NCBI GenBank assembly: GCA_045563675.1
Contig: JBJLIX010000002.1
Location: forward strand, 62,001-126,000
From: AEGEAN-183 sp045563675
GTDB lineage: Bacteria > Pseudomonadota > Gammaproteobacteria > Magnimaribacterales > Magnimaribacteraceae
Direction of reading: 5' to 3'
Length of the DNA: 64,000 nucleotides
The notes below the pieces were generated by a model. It worked only from the letters and a program-made list of their open reading frames with translations. It had not been told where the DNA came from and did not search any database. The position numbers and the translations under genes were made by a program. Position 1 is the first letter of the stretch, and each line of letters opens with the position of its first letter. Positions 54,220 to 63,315 of the stretch are shown here, in pieces.

Positions 54220-55521
54220 ATGAAAACAAAGCAGATTTTATGGAGTGTTATTTTTCTAATCTTAGGTATTTTTATTGGTGGTTGGGGAATCTATTCTTAT
54301 GCCCAAGATATGATTATGAAAAACTTACCAATTGGAATAGCAAGCTTAGATGAAAAAGATTCTTATATACAGTCAGTTCCTACTTCTGCTCTAACACAAA
54401 GAAAACACTCATCTTCAGCAAAGGCTAAAAATCTAATCCTTTTTATTGGTGATGGTATGAGCTTGAGTCAAATTACAGCTTATAGATTAATAAGCGGAGG
54501 GACCAACTCAAGAATATCAGTTGATAATTTCCCTTATTCAGGAATTGTTTTAACGCATTCAGAGGATGGAATTGTTACTGATTCTGCTTCTTCTGCAACT
54601 GCATACAGCACTGGATACAAGACAAATAATACTTATTTAGGCCTTGATTCAAATAAAAATTCTCTAGAGAACTTAACGGAGACTTTGAATAGATTTGGTT
54701 TTGTAAGCTCTTTATTGGCAACATCTGAAATTACACATGCTACACCTGCTGCTTTTGCCGCACATATTGATCTAAGGTGGAAAACAGATGAAATTAGCTC
54801 ACAAATGCTTAATGCTAAAGTTTCAACTTTCTTGGGTGGAGGGAGGCATTTTTTCTTACCTGAAAATTTAGGGGGCAAGAGAGAGGATGGAAGAAATTTA
54901 ATTGAAGAATTAAAAGATAATAATATTTTACTAACAACTAAAGACGAGATGTTAAATTTTGCTCCAAACACTTCAAAGAAAGTCTTTGGCCTTTTTGCTG
55001 ATGAACATTTAAGGAATATAGATACTCCAGAAAATCACATATACGAACCATCATTAAGAGAAATGGTTCAATTTGCAGTTAATAGATCAAATCGTTTCAT
55101 TGATGAAGGTTGCGAAGGTTTTTTTATCATGGCAGAAGGCTCGCAGGTAGATTGGGCAGGTCATGTTAATAATTTAGATTATTTAATGACTGAAATGAAA
55201 GATCTAGATACAGCTATTGAATGGGCTCTTGAATACGCTAAAGATAATGATGATACTTTGGTTGTTGTAACATCTGATCATGAGACGGGGGGGCTTCTCA
55301 TAGAACCGGCCAATCCAGTCGATTACACTAGCCAAGGAGTAAAAATTTCTTTTAATACAGCAGTAGGAAGTGGAACTCATACTGGCGTCCCTGTTCCTAT
55401 ATATGCTTATGGTCCGGGAGCAGAGAACTTTACCGGCACACTGGACAATACAGATGTATATGGAGCAATAACTGCATCATTAGATTTAGATGAGCAGATT
55501 GGGAGTTGTTTAACTGAGTGA
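54220..55521 (+). CDS. Alkaline phosphatase, PhoA-type
   Basis: 433 residues. N-terminal membrane segment (residues 7-27) anchors it to, or exports it across, the inner membrane. LFIGDGMSLSQI has the first metal Asp; VTDSASSATAYSTG carries nucleophile Ser122, close to the E. coli VTDSAASATA block; HATPAAFAAH and SDHETGG supply Zn ligands. It hydrolyses phosphomonoesters in the periplasm to supply phosphate. AAGGAG precedes the ATG by about 14 bases. No Pho box is obvious. Confidence 0.93.
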   Translation: MKTKQILWSVIFLILGIFIGGWGIYSYAQDMIMKNLPIGIASLDEKDSYIQSVPTSALTQRKHSSSAKAKNLILFIGDGMSLSQITAYRLISGGTNSRISVDNFPYSGIVLTHSEDGIVTDSASSATAYSTGYKTNNTYLGLDSNKNSLENLTETLNRFGFVSSLLATSEITHATPAAFAAHIDLRWKTDEISSQMLNAKVSTFLGGGRHFFLPENLGGKREDGRNLIEELKDNNILLTTKDEMLNFAPNTSKKVFGLFADEHLRNIDTPENHIYEPSLREMVQFAVNRSNRFIDEGCEGFFIMAEGSQVDWAGHVNNLDYLMTEMKDLDTAIEWALEYAKDNDDTLVVVTSDHETGGLLIEPANPVDYTSQGVKISFNTAVGSGTHTGVPVPIYAYGPGAENFTGTLDNTDVYGAITASLDLDEQIGSCLTE

Positions 55522-55548
55522 TATATAAATAAAGTAAAAGGAGAAAGC

Positions 55549-57180
55549 GTGAAACAAAGAAAATTCTGGGGATGGGGTTATGCAGATCAAGTCTTAACAG
55601 ACGAAGAGGAGCAAGCAGTAGAGAATAGAATACTTAAAAATTTTAATCTTAGTGAAGTTGATGTCTTGCCTATTCCATCAGCTAGTGAAATAGATTTAAG
55701 AAAACCAAGAATTAACTTACCTGGTTCTTTAAAATCACTCTTTTCTGATGACAAGCTAGAGAGGCTCAACCATGCTTATGGAAAGTCTTTTCCAGATGTA
55801 GCAAGAGCAATGCTGTCATCTTTTCCCAATCCTCCTGATCTAGTAGCTTTCCCTAACAATCAGGAAGACATAGTAAGTATTATGGATTGGGCTAATGATA
55901 ATAATACAGCTGTCATACCCTATGGAGGGGGATCTAGTGTTTGTGGAGGAGTAGAAACCGATGTCGGAGATTCTTTTGCAGGAGTTATCTCTTTAGATTT
56001 AAGAAACCTAAATAAAGTGCTTGAGGTTGATAAGGATAGTAGAGCTGCTTTAATACAGGCAGGTATTTTAGGGCCTGACTTAGAAGAAGAGCTGAAAAAA
56101 CATAATTTAACACTTAGGCATTTCCCCCAAAGCTTTGAACATTCAACTCTAGGAGGGTGGATTGCTACAAGATCAGGTGGACATTTTGCTACTTTATATA
56201 CTCATATAGATGATTTTGTAGAATCAACAACTACTGTTACTCCTTCAGGTATTTTAGAATCAAGAAGGTTGCCCGGTTCAGGAGCTGGACCTAGCCCTGA
56301 TCGTTTAATGATTGGATCGGAGGGAATATTGGGAGTTATTACGCAAGCGTGGATGAGGTTACAAGAAAGACCTAGATTTAGAGCTTCTAGCCCTATTTTA
56401 TTTGATGACTATTCTGATGCTCTAAATGCTACAAGGCTTATCAGCCAATCAGGATTGTTTCCTGCAAATTGTAGACTTCTAGATGCTGATGAAGCCTTCT
56501 TTAATGGAGCAGCTGACGGAACTAAACATTTATTGATAGTATCTTTTGAATCTGCTGATCATGAAATGGATGTTTGGTTAAGTAGAGCCTTAGAAATTGC
56601 TTCAGAATGTGGAGGTCAGTATGAACTTCCTAAAGAAAAGAAGGAAGATGCTCATAAAACAGGTGCATCAGGAACTTGGAGGAATAGCTTTATAAGAGCT
56701 CCATATTATCGTGAAGCAGCAGTTAGAAGAGGAATCATTCAAGATACTTTTGAAACCTCTGTAACTTGGGATAAAGGGTATGATTTCATTGAAAGCCTTA
56801 AAGTTAAGGCTGAAGAGGCTATAAAGAAAATTTCTGGAAAAGAATCTAAGGTAACTTGTAGATTGACTCATACTTACCCTGACGGATTAGCCCCTTATTT
56901 TTCATATACAGCCTATGCAAAACCTTCAACTATGATTGATGTATGGAAAGATATAAAAATAGCTACTAACGAGATATGTGTATCGGAAGGAGGAACTGTA
57001 ACTCATCATCATGCAGTAGGCAGAGACCATAGAGTTAAAGGCTATGATCTACAAAGACCTGAAGAGTTTAATAAGATGTTGGTAGCGGCAAAGGCAGGTA
57101 TAGATCCTAATTCAATAATGAACCCAGGGGTTCTAATAGATCCTAAGGACATTAAGATAGCCAACTGGATGGAAGAGTAA
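55549..57180 (+). CDS. FAD-binding oxidase, alkyl-dihydroxyacetonephosphate-synthase-like
   Basis: 543 residues, GTG start with AAAAGGAGA upstream. KFWGWGYADQ at the N-terminus, PCMH loop IPYGGGSSVCGGV, FPQSFEHSTLGGWIATRSGGH, GSEGILGVITQAWMRL and THHHAVGRDHR resemble alkylglycerone-phosphate synthase (AGPS) with its active-site His cluster. AGPS makes the ether bond of ether lipids, so this gene may produce ether lipids or act on a related acyl-ketone. 28 bases after the phosphatase, probably co-transcribed. Function assignment beyond the flavoprotein family is moderate. Confidence 0.82.
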   Translation: MKQRKFWGWGYADQVLTDEEEQAVENRILKNFNLSEVDVLPIPSASEIDLRKPRINLPGSLKSLFSDDKLERLNHAYGKSFPDVARAMLSSFPNPPDLVAFPNNQEDIVSIMDWANDNNTAVIPYGGGSSVCGGVETDVGDSFAGVISLDLRNLNKVLEVDKDSRAALIQAGILGPDLEEELKKHNLTLRHFPQSFEHSTLGGWIATRSGGHFATLYTHIDDFVESTTTVTPSGILESRRLPGSGAGPSPDRLMIGSEGILGVITQAWMRLQERPRFRASSPILFDDYSDALNATRLISQSGLFPANCRLLDADEAFFNGAADGTKHLLIVSFESADHEMDVWLSRALEIASECGGQYELPKEKKEDAHKTGASGTWRNSFIRAPYYREAAVRRGIIQDTFETSVTWDKGYDFIESLKVKAEEAIKKISGKESKVTCRLTHTYPDGLAPYFSYTAYAKPSTMIDVWKDIKIATNEICVSEGGTVTHHHAVGRDHRVKGYDLQRPEEFNKMLVAAKAGIDPNSIMNPGVLIDPKDIKIANWMEE

Positions 57181-57201
57181 CTAAACTCTTTATAATTATT
57201 T

Positions 57202-58407
57202 ATGAATACAAGGGTTTCCAAAGATCCAATTTATGCTTGGGTCATGGTCATTGCAGTCTTCATTCTAAGTGCATTATCATTTGGGACTTTGGCTTCAATT
57301 TCAGTCTTTTTAAAACCTTTATCACTGGAGTTTGGATGGTCTAGGGCAGATACTTCTTTAGCTTATACAGTTATTTCGTTTTCTTCAGCAGCTTTTGGAA
57401 TTTTTTGGGGTTATATAGCTGATAAGTATGGAACGAGGTGGTTTGGAATTGTTGCTGCTTTAATGATGTCTTTATCTCTGTATTTGTTAAGCAACCATAC
57501 TGGTATATTTTATTTCTATGGTTTTTACTTTCTTTTTGGTGCATTTGGTAATGCAATGGTTACTTCCCCTTTGTTTGCTAATGTAGGTTTTTGGTTTCGT
57601 AATAATCCAGGATTAGCTCTCGGTTTGACTGCTTCCGGAGGAGCGATAGGGCAAGGCCTAATACCTTATATTACAGGAATCATTATAGAGAGCGATGGAT
57701 GGCGCGAAGCTTATTTCACAATGGCTATAGTTTATTTAATAATCGCAATCCCAGCTGCATTGTTTATTAGAGAATCGCCTTGGCGTGAAGCAGCTAGGAC
57801 TTCAACTGAAGAGTTTAGAGATTTTCCTTTATCAGAAAAGGAAGTCATAACTTGGTTGTGTTCAGCTGTGATATTTTGCTGCATTTGTATGTCTGTTCCA
57901 ATTGTTCATTTAGTCCCCTTGCTAACTGACGCTGACTTTTCCATTGAATTTGCAACCGGTGTCTTAATGGTTTTGATGTTTTGTGGTGCTTTCGGAAGAA
58001 TCTTAGGGGGCAAGTTGGGAGATATGATAGGAGCTTTACCTGCCTATATTCTTATGTCTATAGGACAGACTATCTCTGTAATATGGTTTCCTTATATTAC
58101 CAATCCTTCAGGTTTATATCTTTTAGCAGCTTTTTTTGGCTTTACTTACTCAGGTGTTATGTCCAGTATCTTAGTTTGCACTAGAATGATGGTTTCAGCT
58201 AAGTTTGCCGGTAGAGCAAATAGTCTAGGCTCTTTCTTTGGTTGGATGGGAATGGGAATGGGCGGTTTTTTTGGAGGATACTTTTTTGATTTATATGGTG
58301 ATTATTATAGATCTTTTGCTTTTGCTTCCTTTATGGGAGCTATTAATTTACTAGTTTTATTAAAGTTTTTAGCTAGAATAAATAATAAGAAAGTAGCTAT
58401 TCAGTAG
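57202..58407 (+). CDS. MFS transporter, monocarboxylate/OFA-like
   Basis: 401 residues, 12 helices. ISVFLKPLSLEFGWSRADTSLAYTVI and the DKYGTRW loop between helices 2 and 3 are typical of the OFA/monocarboxylate-like MFS group. Likely imports an organic anion. It starts 22 bases after the AGPS-like gene, so it may supply or export substrate for that pathway. Converges with the next MFS gene, seven bases apart. Confidence 0.87.
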   Translation: MNTRVSKDPIYAWVMVIAVFILSALSFGTLASISVFLKPLSLEFGWSRADTSLAYTVISFSSAAFGIFWGYIADKYGTRWFGIVAALMMSLSLYLLSNHTGIFYFYGFYFLFGAFGNAMVTSPLFANVGFWFRNNPGLALGLTASGGAIGQGLIPYITGIIIESDGWREAYFTMAIVYLIIAIPAALFIRESPWREAARTSTEEFRDFPLSEKEVITWLCSAVIFCCICMSVPIVHLVPLLTDADFSIEFATGVLMVLMFCGAFGRILGGKLGDMIGALPAYILMSIGQTISVIWFPYITNPSGLYLLAAFFGFTYSGVMSSILVCTRMMVSAKFAGRANSLGSFFGWMGMGMGGFFGGYFFDLYGDYYRSFAFASFMGAINLLVLLKFLARINNKKVAIQ

Positions 58408-58414
58408 TTTATGA

Positions 58415-59692
58415 TTAACTAGAAAAAGAACCTTCAAGTCTTTTCTTGTCTTCTTTGTACCTCCTCCCGGCTAGATAATAGCAAGGTATTGAAGCTGCAC
58501 TTATACAAGTAAAAACTATTAACATTAATGTATAAGGTTCGTTGTAATTAAGTGCCTTAAGATAGTCTACACATAGACCTCCACCTAAAGAACCCAATGT
58601 AAGGCCAATAAGGTTAAGGGTAAGAATGTAGAAGGCTACCACTGTAGCTCTAATATTACCTGGAACTAATTCTTGAACTACTGAGAAAGTAGGGCCAAAG
58701 AAGCAACCTAGTTGGAAGAAACCAAGAACTACGCCTATCCAGAATATAACTGTATTTGGTTCAGCAAATCTATAGTAAATAAATATAGGGAAAGTAATTA
58801 GAGCTAACCAGAAGAGAAACATAGGTCTTCCTTGATTGGTCTTTTCTTGCCACCAGTCACTTACTACTCCACCAAAAAGATTCCCTGTCATTCCAGCTAT
58901 AACTCCAATCCAGCCAGTAATTTGAGCAATCTCTGAACGTTCAAAACCTCTTTCTTGAACATACCATAATTGTTCAAAAACAGCAGCTCCGAGCACTACG
59001 TGATAGAGAACTCCAGCAAGAATAGTAAATTTAAGGGCTGAAGAAGTTTTTAAAGCTTGTATTAATGTATGGACTATTTTTTTAGTTGATGAATATGAAA
59101 GTGAAGGTTTTTCTCCTTCATCTTGAATGATTTTTCTTGGTCTTTCCCTAAAGAGCAAAGTGCTGAATCCAAGCAACAAACCAATTCCTCCTAGCAGGTA
59201 AAAACAATTTCTCCATCCTAAAGATTCACCTAAATATCCTGCAATTAAAAGACTTACACCAACACCTATAGGGACACCCATATAATAGAAGCCAGCTGCA
59301 AATCCCATTCTCTTTTCTGGAAATGAATCTGAAAGTAATGACATAGATGTAGGAGTTAAGATTGATTCTCCCACCCCTATAAACATTCTTGGAATCGCCA
59401 TGCTTATAAATCCTTTTGCATTGCCAGTTAGGGCTGTAAAAGCACTCCACAAAATTACCCCAAAAGCTATTAACTTGGGTCTATTTACAGTATCGGCTAA
59501 AACCCCCATAAACAGACCCATTATTGAGTAAAAGGCTATAAAAGCTAGGCTCGTAAGAAATCCAAATTGAGCATCTGTTAAACCTAAGTCAGGAACTATA
59601 AAATTAGCAAAACTTGCTATTAACTGCCTATCTACAAAGTTAAGCGTGTTAAGTAGGGTTAAGAAGAATAGTAAGGGGTAGGCTTTTTTCAT
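58415..59692 (-). CDS. MFS transporter, spinster-like
   Basis: 425 residues, 12 helices. LLFFLTLLNTLNFVDRQLIASFANFI and the FMGVLADTVNRPKLIAFGVILWS loop, plus RMFIGVGESILTPTSMSLLSDSFPEKRMG, are typical of the spinster/anion-cation symporter-like MFS branch. Substrate unknown. Same direction as the esterase gene 20 bases upstream. Confidence 0.88.
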   Translation of the reverse strand: MKKAYPLLFFLTLLNTLNFVDRQLIASFANFIVPDLGLTDAQFGFLTSLAFIAFYSIMGLFMGVLADTVNRPKLIAFGVILWSAFTALTGNAKGFISMAIPRMFIGVGESILTPTSMSLLSDSFPEKRMGFAAGFYYMGVPIGVGVSLLIAGYLGESLGWRNCFYLLGGIGLLLGFSTLLFRERPRKIIQDEGEKPSLSYSSTKKIVHTLIQALKTSSALKFTILAGVLYHVVLGAAVFEQLWYVQERGFERSEIAQITGWIGVIAGMTGNLFGGVVSDWWQEKTNQGRPMFLFWLALITFPIFIYYRFAEPNTVIFWIGVVLGFFQLGCFFGPTFSVVQELVPGNIRATVVAFYILTLNLIGLTLGSLGGGLCVDYLKALNYNEPYTLMLIVFTCISAASIPCYYLAGRRYKEDKKRLEGSFSS

Positions 59693-59711
59693 TTAAAAAT
59701 AAGTTTAATTT

Positions 59712-60839
59712 CTAGAGACAATCATATACTGAATTTATTAATTCTATAGATCTGCCATCAGCATTGAAATTATCTAACATTCTATTCATTACATAAGAAA
59801 TACCAATTTTATTTTCTGGATCTCCAAAAGCGCAAGAACCACCATATCCTGAATGACCAAAAGATGCTTGAGTCGGTCCATAAATAATTTGATGTTTATT
59901 TAGAACAAAACCAGCTCCCCACCTAACTGGAACAGCTAAGACCAGATCTTTACCTTCAATCTGCATGGTAGTCATCTGGTTAACGGTATCGTCTTTAAGA
60001 AGTCTTAAGCTTTCATTTTCTGAAACTATTAAGCTATATAACTTTGCCAGACCTCCGGCATTCCCTTGTCCATTAGCAGAGGGTATTTCTGCTTGCCTCC
60101 ATGCTTTAGTATTATGAATATTCAGAGTCCCCACAGAATTGCGTTGTGATTTTTGTGCTTCTGTTAGTTCAACTTTTTGTCTTTTAGAATCTTCGTTTCT
60201 TTCTATCTCAAATGGTACTAACTCTGCTACACGATGCTCTTCAGATTCAGGTAATCCAATAAAGAAATCTATTCCATGCTCCTCTCCTATTTCTTCTCTA
60301 AAAAAAGTCCCCAAAGATTTTCCAGTTACCCTCAGTATTAACTCCGAAGTTAACCAACCAAAAGTCATTGAATGATAACCAGATGCTGTTCCAGGCTCCC
60401 ATATTGGAGTCATGCCAGATAATTTTCCTGCCATTAAATTTTGATCGTAATAGTCATCAACATTTCTAGTTTCCGGAGAACAAATCCCAGCCTGATGTGA
60501 CATGAGCATCCCCACAGTAATATTTTGCTTTCCATTAGTAGCAAACTCAGACCAATAGGTGCCTACCTTTTCTTCATACTTAAGAAGGCCCTTTTCCACT
60601 GCCAAAGCAATACACAAGGCTGCTACTCCTTTAGTGGTTGAATATACTGTAACTAAATTATCTTTTTCCCACGGCTTATTTTTTTCTTTATCTTGAAAAC
60701 CTCCCCATAAATCTACCAAAGGCGTACCGTCTCTATATACAGCAAAACAAGAACCAATTTCCCTGTTTTCTTGATACAACTTTTTAAAAGTTTCTTTAAC
60801 TTTACTAAATTGAGGGTCGCATTCTCCATGAATTTCCAT
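59712..60839 (-). CDS. Beta-lactamase-fold serine hydrolase (EstB-like)
   Basis: 375 residues. Class-C-like Ser-x-x-Lys motif STTK (Ser67, Lys70), Tyr motif SGYHSMTFG near 154 and a late GHSGYGGS in place of KTG. No signal peptide, so a cytoplasmic esterase rather than a true beta-lactamase. Start ATG 60839 overlaps nothing; the upstream DsbA-like gene ends three bases before it, so the two are one transcription unit. Confidence 0.9.
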   Translation of the reverse strand: MEIHGECDPQFSKVKETFKKLYQENREIGSCFAVYRDGTPLVDLWGGFQDKEKNKPWEKDNLVTVYSTTKGVAALCIALAVEKGLLKYEEKVGTYWSEFATNGKQNITVGMLMSHQAGICSPETRNVDDYYDQNLMAGKLSGMTPIWEPGTASGYHSMTFGWLTSELILRVTGKSLGTFFREEIGEEHGIDFFIGLPESEEHRVAELVPFEIERNEDSKRQKVELTEAQKSQRNSVGTLNIHNTKAWRQAEIPSANGQGNAGGLAKLYSLIVSENESLRLLKDDTVNQMTTMQIEGKDLVLAVPVRWGAGFVLNKHQIIYGPTQASFGHSGYGGSCAFGDPENKIGISYVMNRMLDNFNADGRSIELINSVYDCL

Positions 60840-60842
60840 GTG

Positions 60843-62180
60843 TTACTCCTGTTTATTTAGACGTTTAACTATTTCCTCTTCAATTAACCAAATTCTATCT
60901 TGACCCCAAGTAGTATAAGTTTCTTGGCCATCAATCAACCTAAAGGACGGTACGCCCCAGGAATTTCCTTCATACATAACTAATCTATTGTTTTCTAGTA
61001 CTTCTTTCCAATTATCAGTATCTAGGTGACTCTGGGCCTCCTTCCAATCTAATCCTAGGTCTTCTATCAATTTCTTTAAATAGGTTTCTTTCCCAATATC
61101 TTCCGCTTCTCTAAAGGAAGAAATCATAAGTCTACTTATGTACTCAAAGCCATATCCTTTTTTATCAATCCAAGGAAACAGCGAGTAAGCTCTTTCTGCT
61201 GGTTTACCCAATGGACTGATAACTTTACCAAAAGGAACGTCATATTTTTTTGCTTCCCTTGCTGTATCTTTAAATATATATTTTGCTTTGTATCTAGGAA
61301 TAGTCATATTTCTCATAAGCATAGGCAACACGGGCTTAGTAATAATTTCGATAGGGTAGTTTGTTTGTAAGTGTTTAATTCTTTCTAACGAGATTGAGGT
61401 ATAGGGGCTATTTAATGAAGGGTAAAATTCCAACTTAATATCAGAGTTATTAGGATTATCACTCACATTTGTTTTCATTCTTTCAGATATATAATTTGCA
61501 CCTAGATTTTTCTTTAAACCTAAAGCTTTTAATCTAAGTTCAAGATGATCAAGACGATCTATGCCCCAATAGAGTTCTCCTTCATAACTAAAAGTTGATC
61601 CCATGTAAGCTTCAACTTCATCTCTTTTGTTCTCATTTGCATAGATTTTGGCCAGAGCTACTTCCTCCGACACAGTTTTTTCATTGATTAGATCTTGCAA
61701 AGCAATTTCATTACCAGACCAAACAAAAGTATTAATTTCATCTATGCACGATATAAATTCTTCTTTTGTAAGACTACATAGAATTCTTTGAGCCAATAAG
61801 ACAATCTGATCATCTGGTAACTTCTCTCCTGGAGATTTAACTCCGTAGAAAGGGGCTATTCTGATTGCATCAGTAAGGCAGTATTTTCTATACAAACTAG
61901 GCTCATGAATAGTCTTGATTGGCGGTTTATTAACAAGCATAGGTATAATCTTTACAGAATACTCTAATCTAAATTTATTTAATATTTGAGCTGTTATATG
62001 CGAATAAGGGTCTAGTAGTTCATGAAAATAAAAAACTTCATGTGGTCGACCTTCTTTTTTTCTTATTTTTTCTTTTTCTTCCCTTTTTCTTATAACAATA
62101 TTTGGATCAGACCAATTTAATAAAACTCTAGGCATAACATATCTAGCTATTTGGTTTCTAATACTTGAAATTATTGACAT
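60843..62180 (-). CDS. Tandem DsbA/HCCA-isomerase-like protein
   Basis: 445 residues in two similar halves, each a thioredoxin-like DSBA domain of the 2-hydroxychromene-2-carboxylate isomerase/GST-kappa type. Half one: VFYFHELLDPYSHITAQIL to YWGIDRLDHLELRL. Half two: LEFYPSLNSPYTSISLERI to NSWGVPSFRLIDG, ending TWGQDRIWLIEEEI. No CxxC active site is present, as in HCCA isomerases, which use glutathione. Two fused copies are rarely described. Placed between GST-like and esterase genes, it suggests glutathione-dependent chemistry. Confidence 0.8.
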   Translation of the reverse strand: MSIISSIRNQIARYVMPRVLLNWSDPNIVIRKREEKEKIRKKEGRPHEVFYFHELLDPYSHITAQILNKFRLEYSVKIIPMLVNKPPIKTIHEPSLYRKYCLTDAIRIAPFYGVKSPGEKLPDDQIVLLAQRILCSLTKEEFISCIDEINTFVWSGNEIALQDLINEKTVSEEVALAKIYANENKRDEVEAYMGSTFSYEGELYWGIDRLDHLELRLKALGLKKNLGANYISERMKTNVSDNPNNSDIKLEFYPSLNSPYTSISLERIKHLQTNYPIEIITKPVLPMLMRNMTIPRYKAKYIFKDTAREAKKYDVPFGKVISPLGKPAERAYSLFPWIDKKGYGFEYISRLMISSFREAEDIGKETYLKKLIEDLGLDWKEAQSHLDTDNWKEVLENNRLVMYEGNSWGVPSFRLIDGQETYTTWGQDRIWLIEEEIVKRLNKQE

Positions 62181-62204
62181 AAAATACTGATTTATATAGA
62201 TAAA

Positions 62205-63230
62205 CTACTTTAAAAAATTTAGACAATTTGCTTCTGAAAGAATACTTTCTAAGGTTTGATTACCTTTAAAATAATGAAACTTTTCTTTTAATACCGCTAA
62301 AGACTTTACATGATATTTTTGTGGGCCACCAATCGAATGCTTAAATTTTTGACCTTTTATTATTAGCGATAACTCTTCCTTTTTTTCTGACATTGATTTA
62401 GTTATCTCCGATGTCCATGGAAGAAATATTTCACCCACTTCTTCTTTAAGTATTGGCATTAAAGTGTTTGAAAGAGAATCCCATGATTCGTAATCACCTT
62501 CCTCTTTTGGATTTAGCATTCTTCTTATCCATGGCAATAAATCATAATACTTATCTTCTATAAACTTTCTAGGAGTAGGATCTGTATAAGAATTATAAAT
62601 CTGACCCCATAAACCAAAGTCTGCGTAAGAAGGTTTATCGCCAAAAATATACTTTCTGTCTCTTAAATGGGAATTAAGCTTTGTGAGCAAATTATGAAAA
62701 GAATTAGTTATTTGGTCTTCGGTAGTTTCATTTGAGCCAATAACCCACAACCTATTACTCATTCTTTGCTTAACAGTCTTAGCTATTTTGTTTTTTACCA
62801 AACTATTAACAACGGGTAAAAATTTAATATAAGTAGGCAGGTTAGTTTCAGCTATTCTCTTGCTAGCAGATTTTTGGTCTACTTCAGCTTTCCATCGATA
62901 ATGAAACATGTGCTTGTTTCCCCATTCATCAGAATATTCTTCAAGAAGCAAAGAAATAAATTTTAAAGTTTCATCGTCAGGGTTAGTGCTTGGTTCAGGA
63001 TAAAGTTTTTCCATTTTATCCATTATAGGAGTTGAATCTTGTATTCCTTCATTATCTGGTGTGATCACTAACGGAACTATAGGTAGCTTAGCGTATTTTT
63101 GAAATTCATTTGCATTTGCTGGACTTCTTATTACCCATTTATGGGGTATATTCTTATAGCGAAAATAAGATCGAGTTTTGACAGAATAAGGAGAAAGTTC
63201 CGCTCCAAATATTCTATATTTTTCTGTCAT
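62205..63230 (-). CDS. Glutathione S-transferase-like protein with long C-terminus
   Basis: 341 residues from ATG 63230, chosen because AAGGA lies at proper distance; an in-frame ATG at 63278 adds 16 residues with no ribosome site. N-terminal thioredoxin fold: FGAELSPYSVKTRSYFRYKNIPHKW (Ser/Tyr region) and PLVITPDNEGIQDSTPIMDKMEKL. Helical half: IFGDKPSYADFGLWGQIY (N-cap box). The remaining 100 residues are helical and of no family I recognise. Divergent from the carotenoid oxygenase; 25 bases before the DsbA-like gene. Confidence 0.85.
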   Translation of the reverse strand: MTEKYRIFGAELSPYSVKTRSYFRYKNIPHKWVIRSPANANEFQKYAKLPIVPLVITPDNEGIQDSTPIMDKMEKLYPEPSTNPDDETLKFISLLLEEYSDEWGNKHMFHYRWKAEVDQKSASKRIAETNLPTYIKFLPVVNSLVKNKIAKTVKQRMSNRLWVIGSNETTEDQITNSFHNLLTKLNSHLRDRKYIFGDKPSYADFGLWGQIYNSYTDPTPRKFIEDKYYDLLPWIRRMLNPKEEGDYESWDSLSNTLMPILKEEVGEIFLPWTSEITKSMSEKKEELSLIIKGQKFKHSIGGPQKYHVKSLAVLKEKFHYFKGNQTLESILSEANCLNFLK

Positions 63231-63315
63231 AAGATTCCTTACAATGAATAGCTGAACATAATAACCAGTTTTATTCATTTAACAAATAGGACATAATTCT
63301 TGCTTGGAGAGATAA

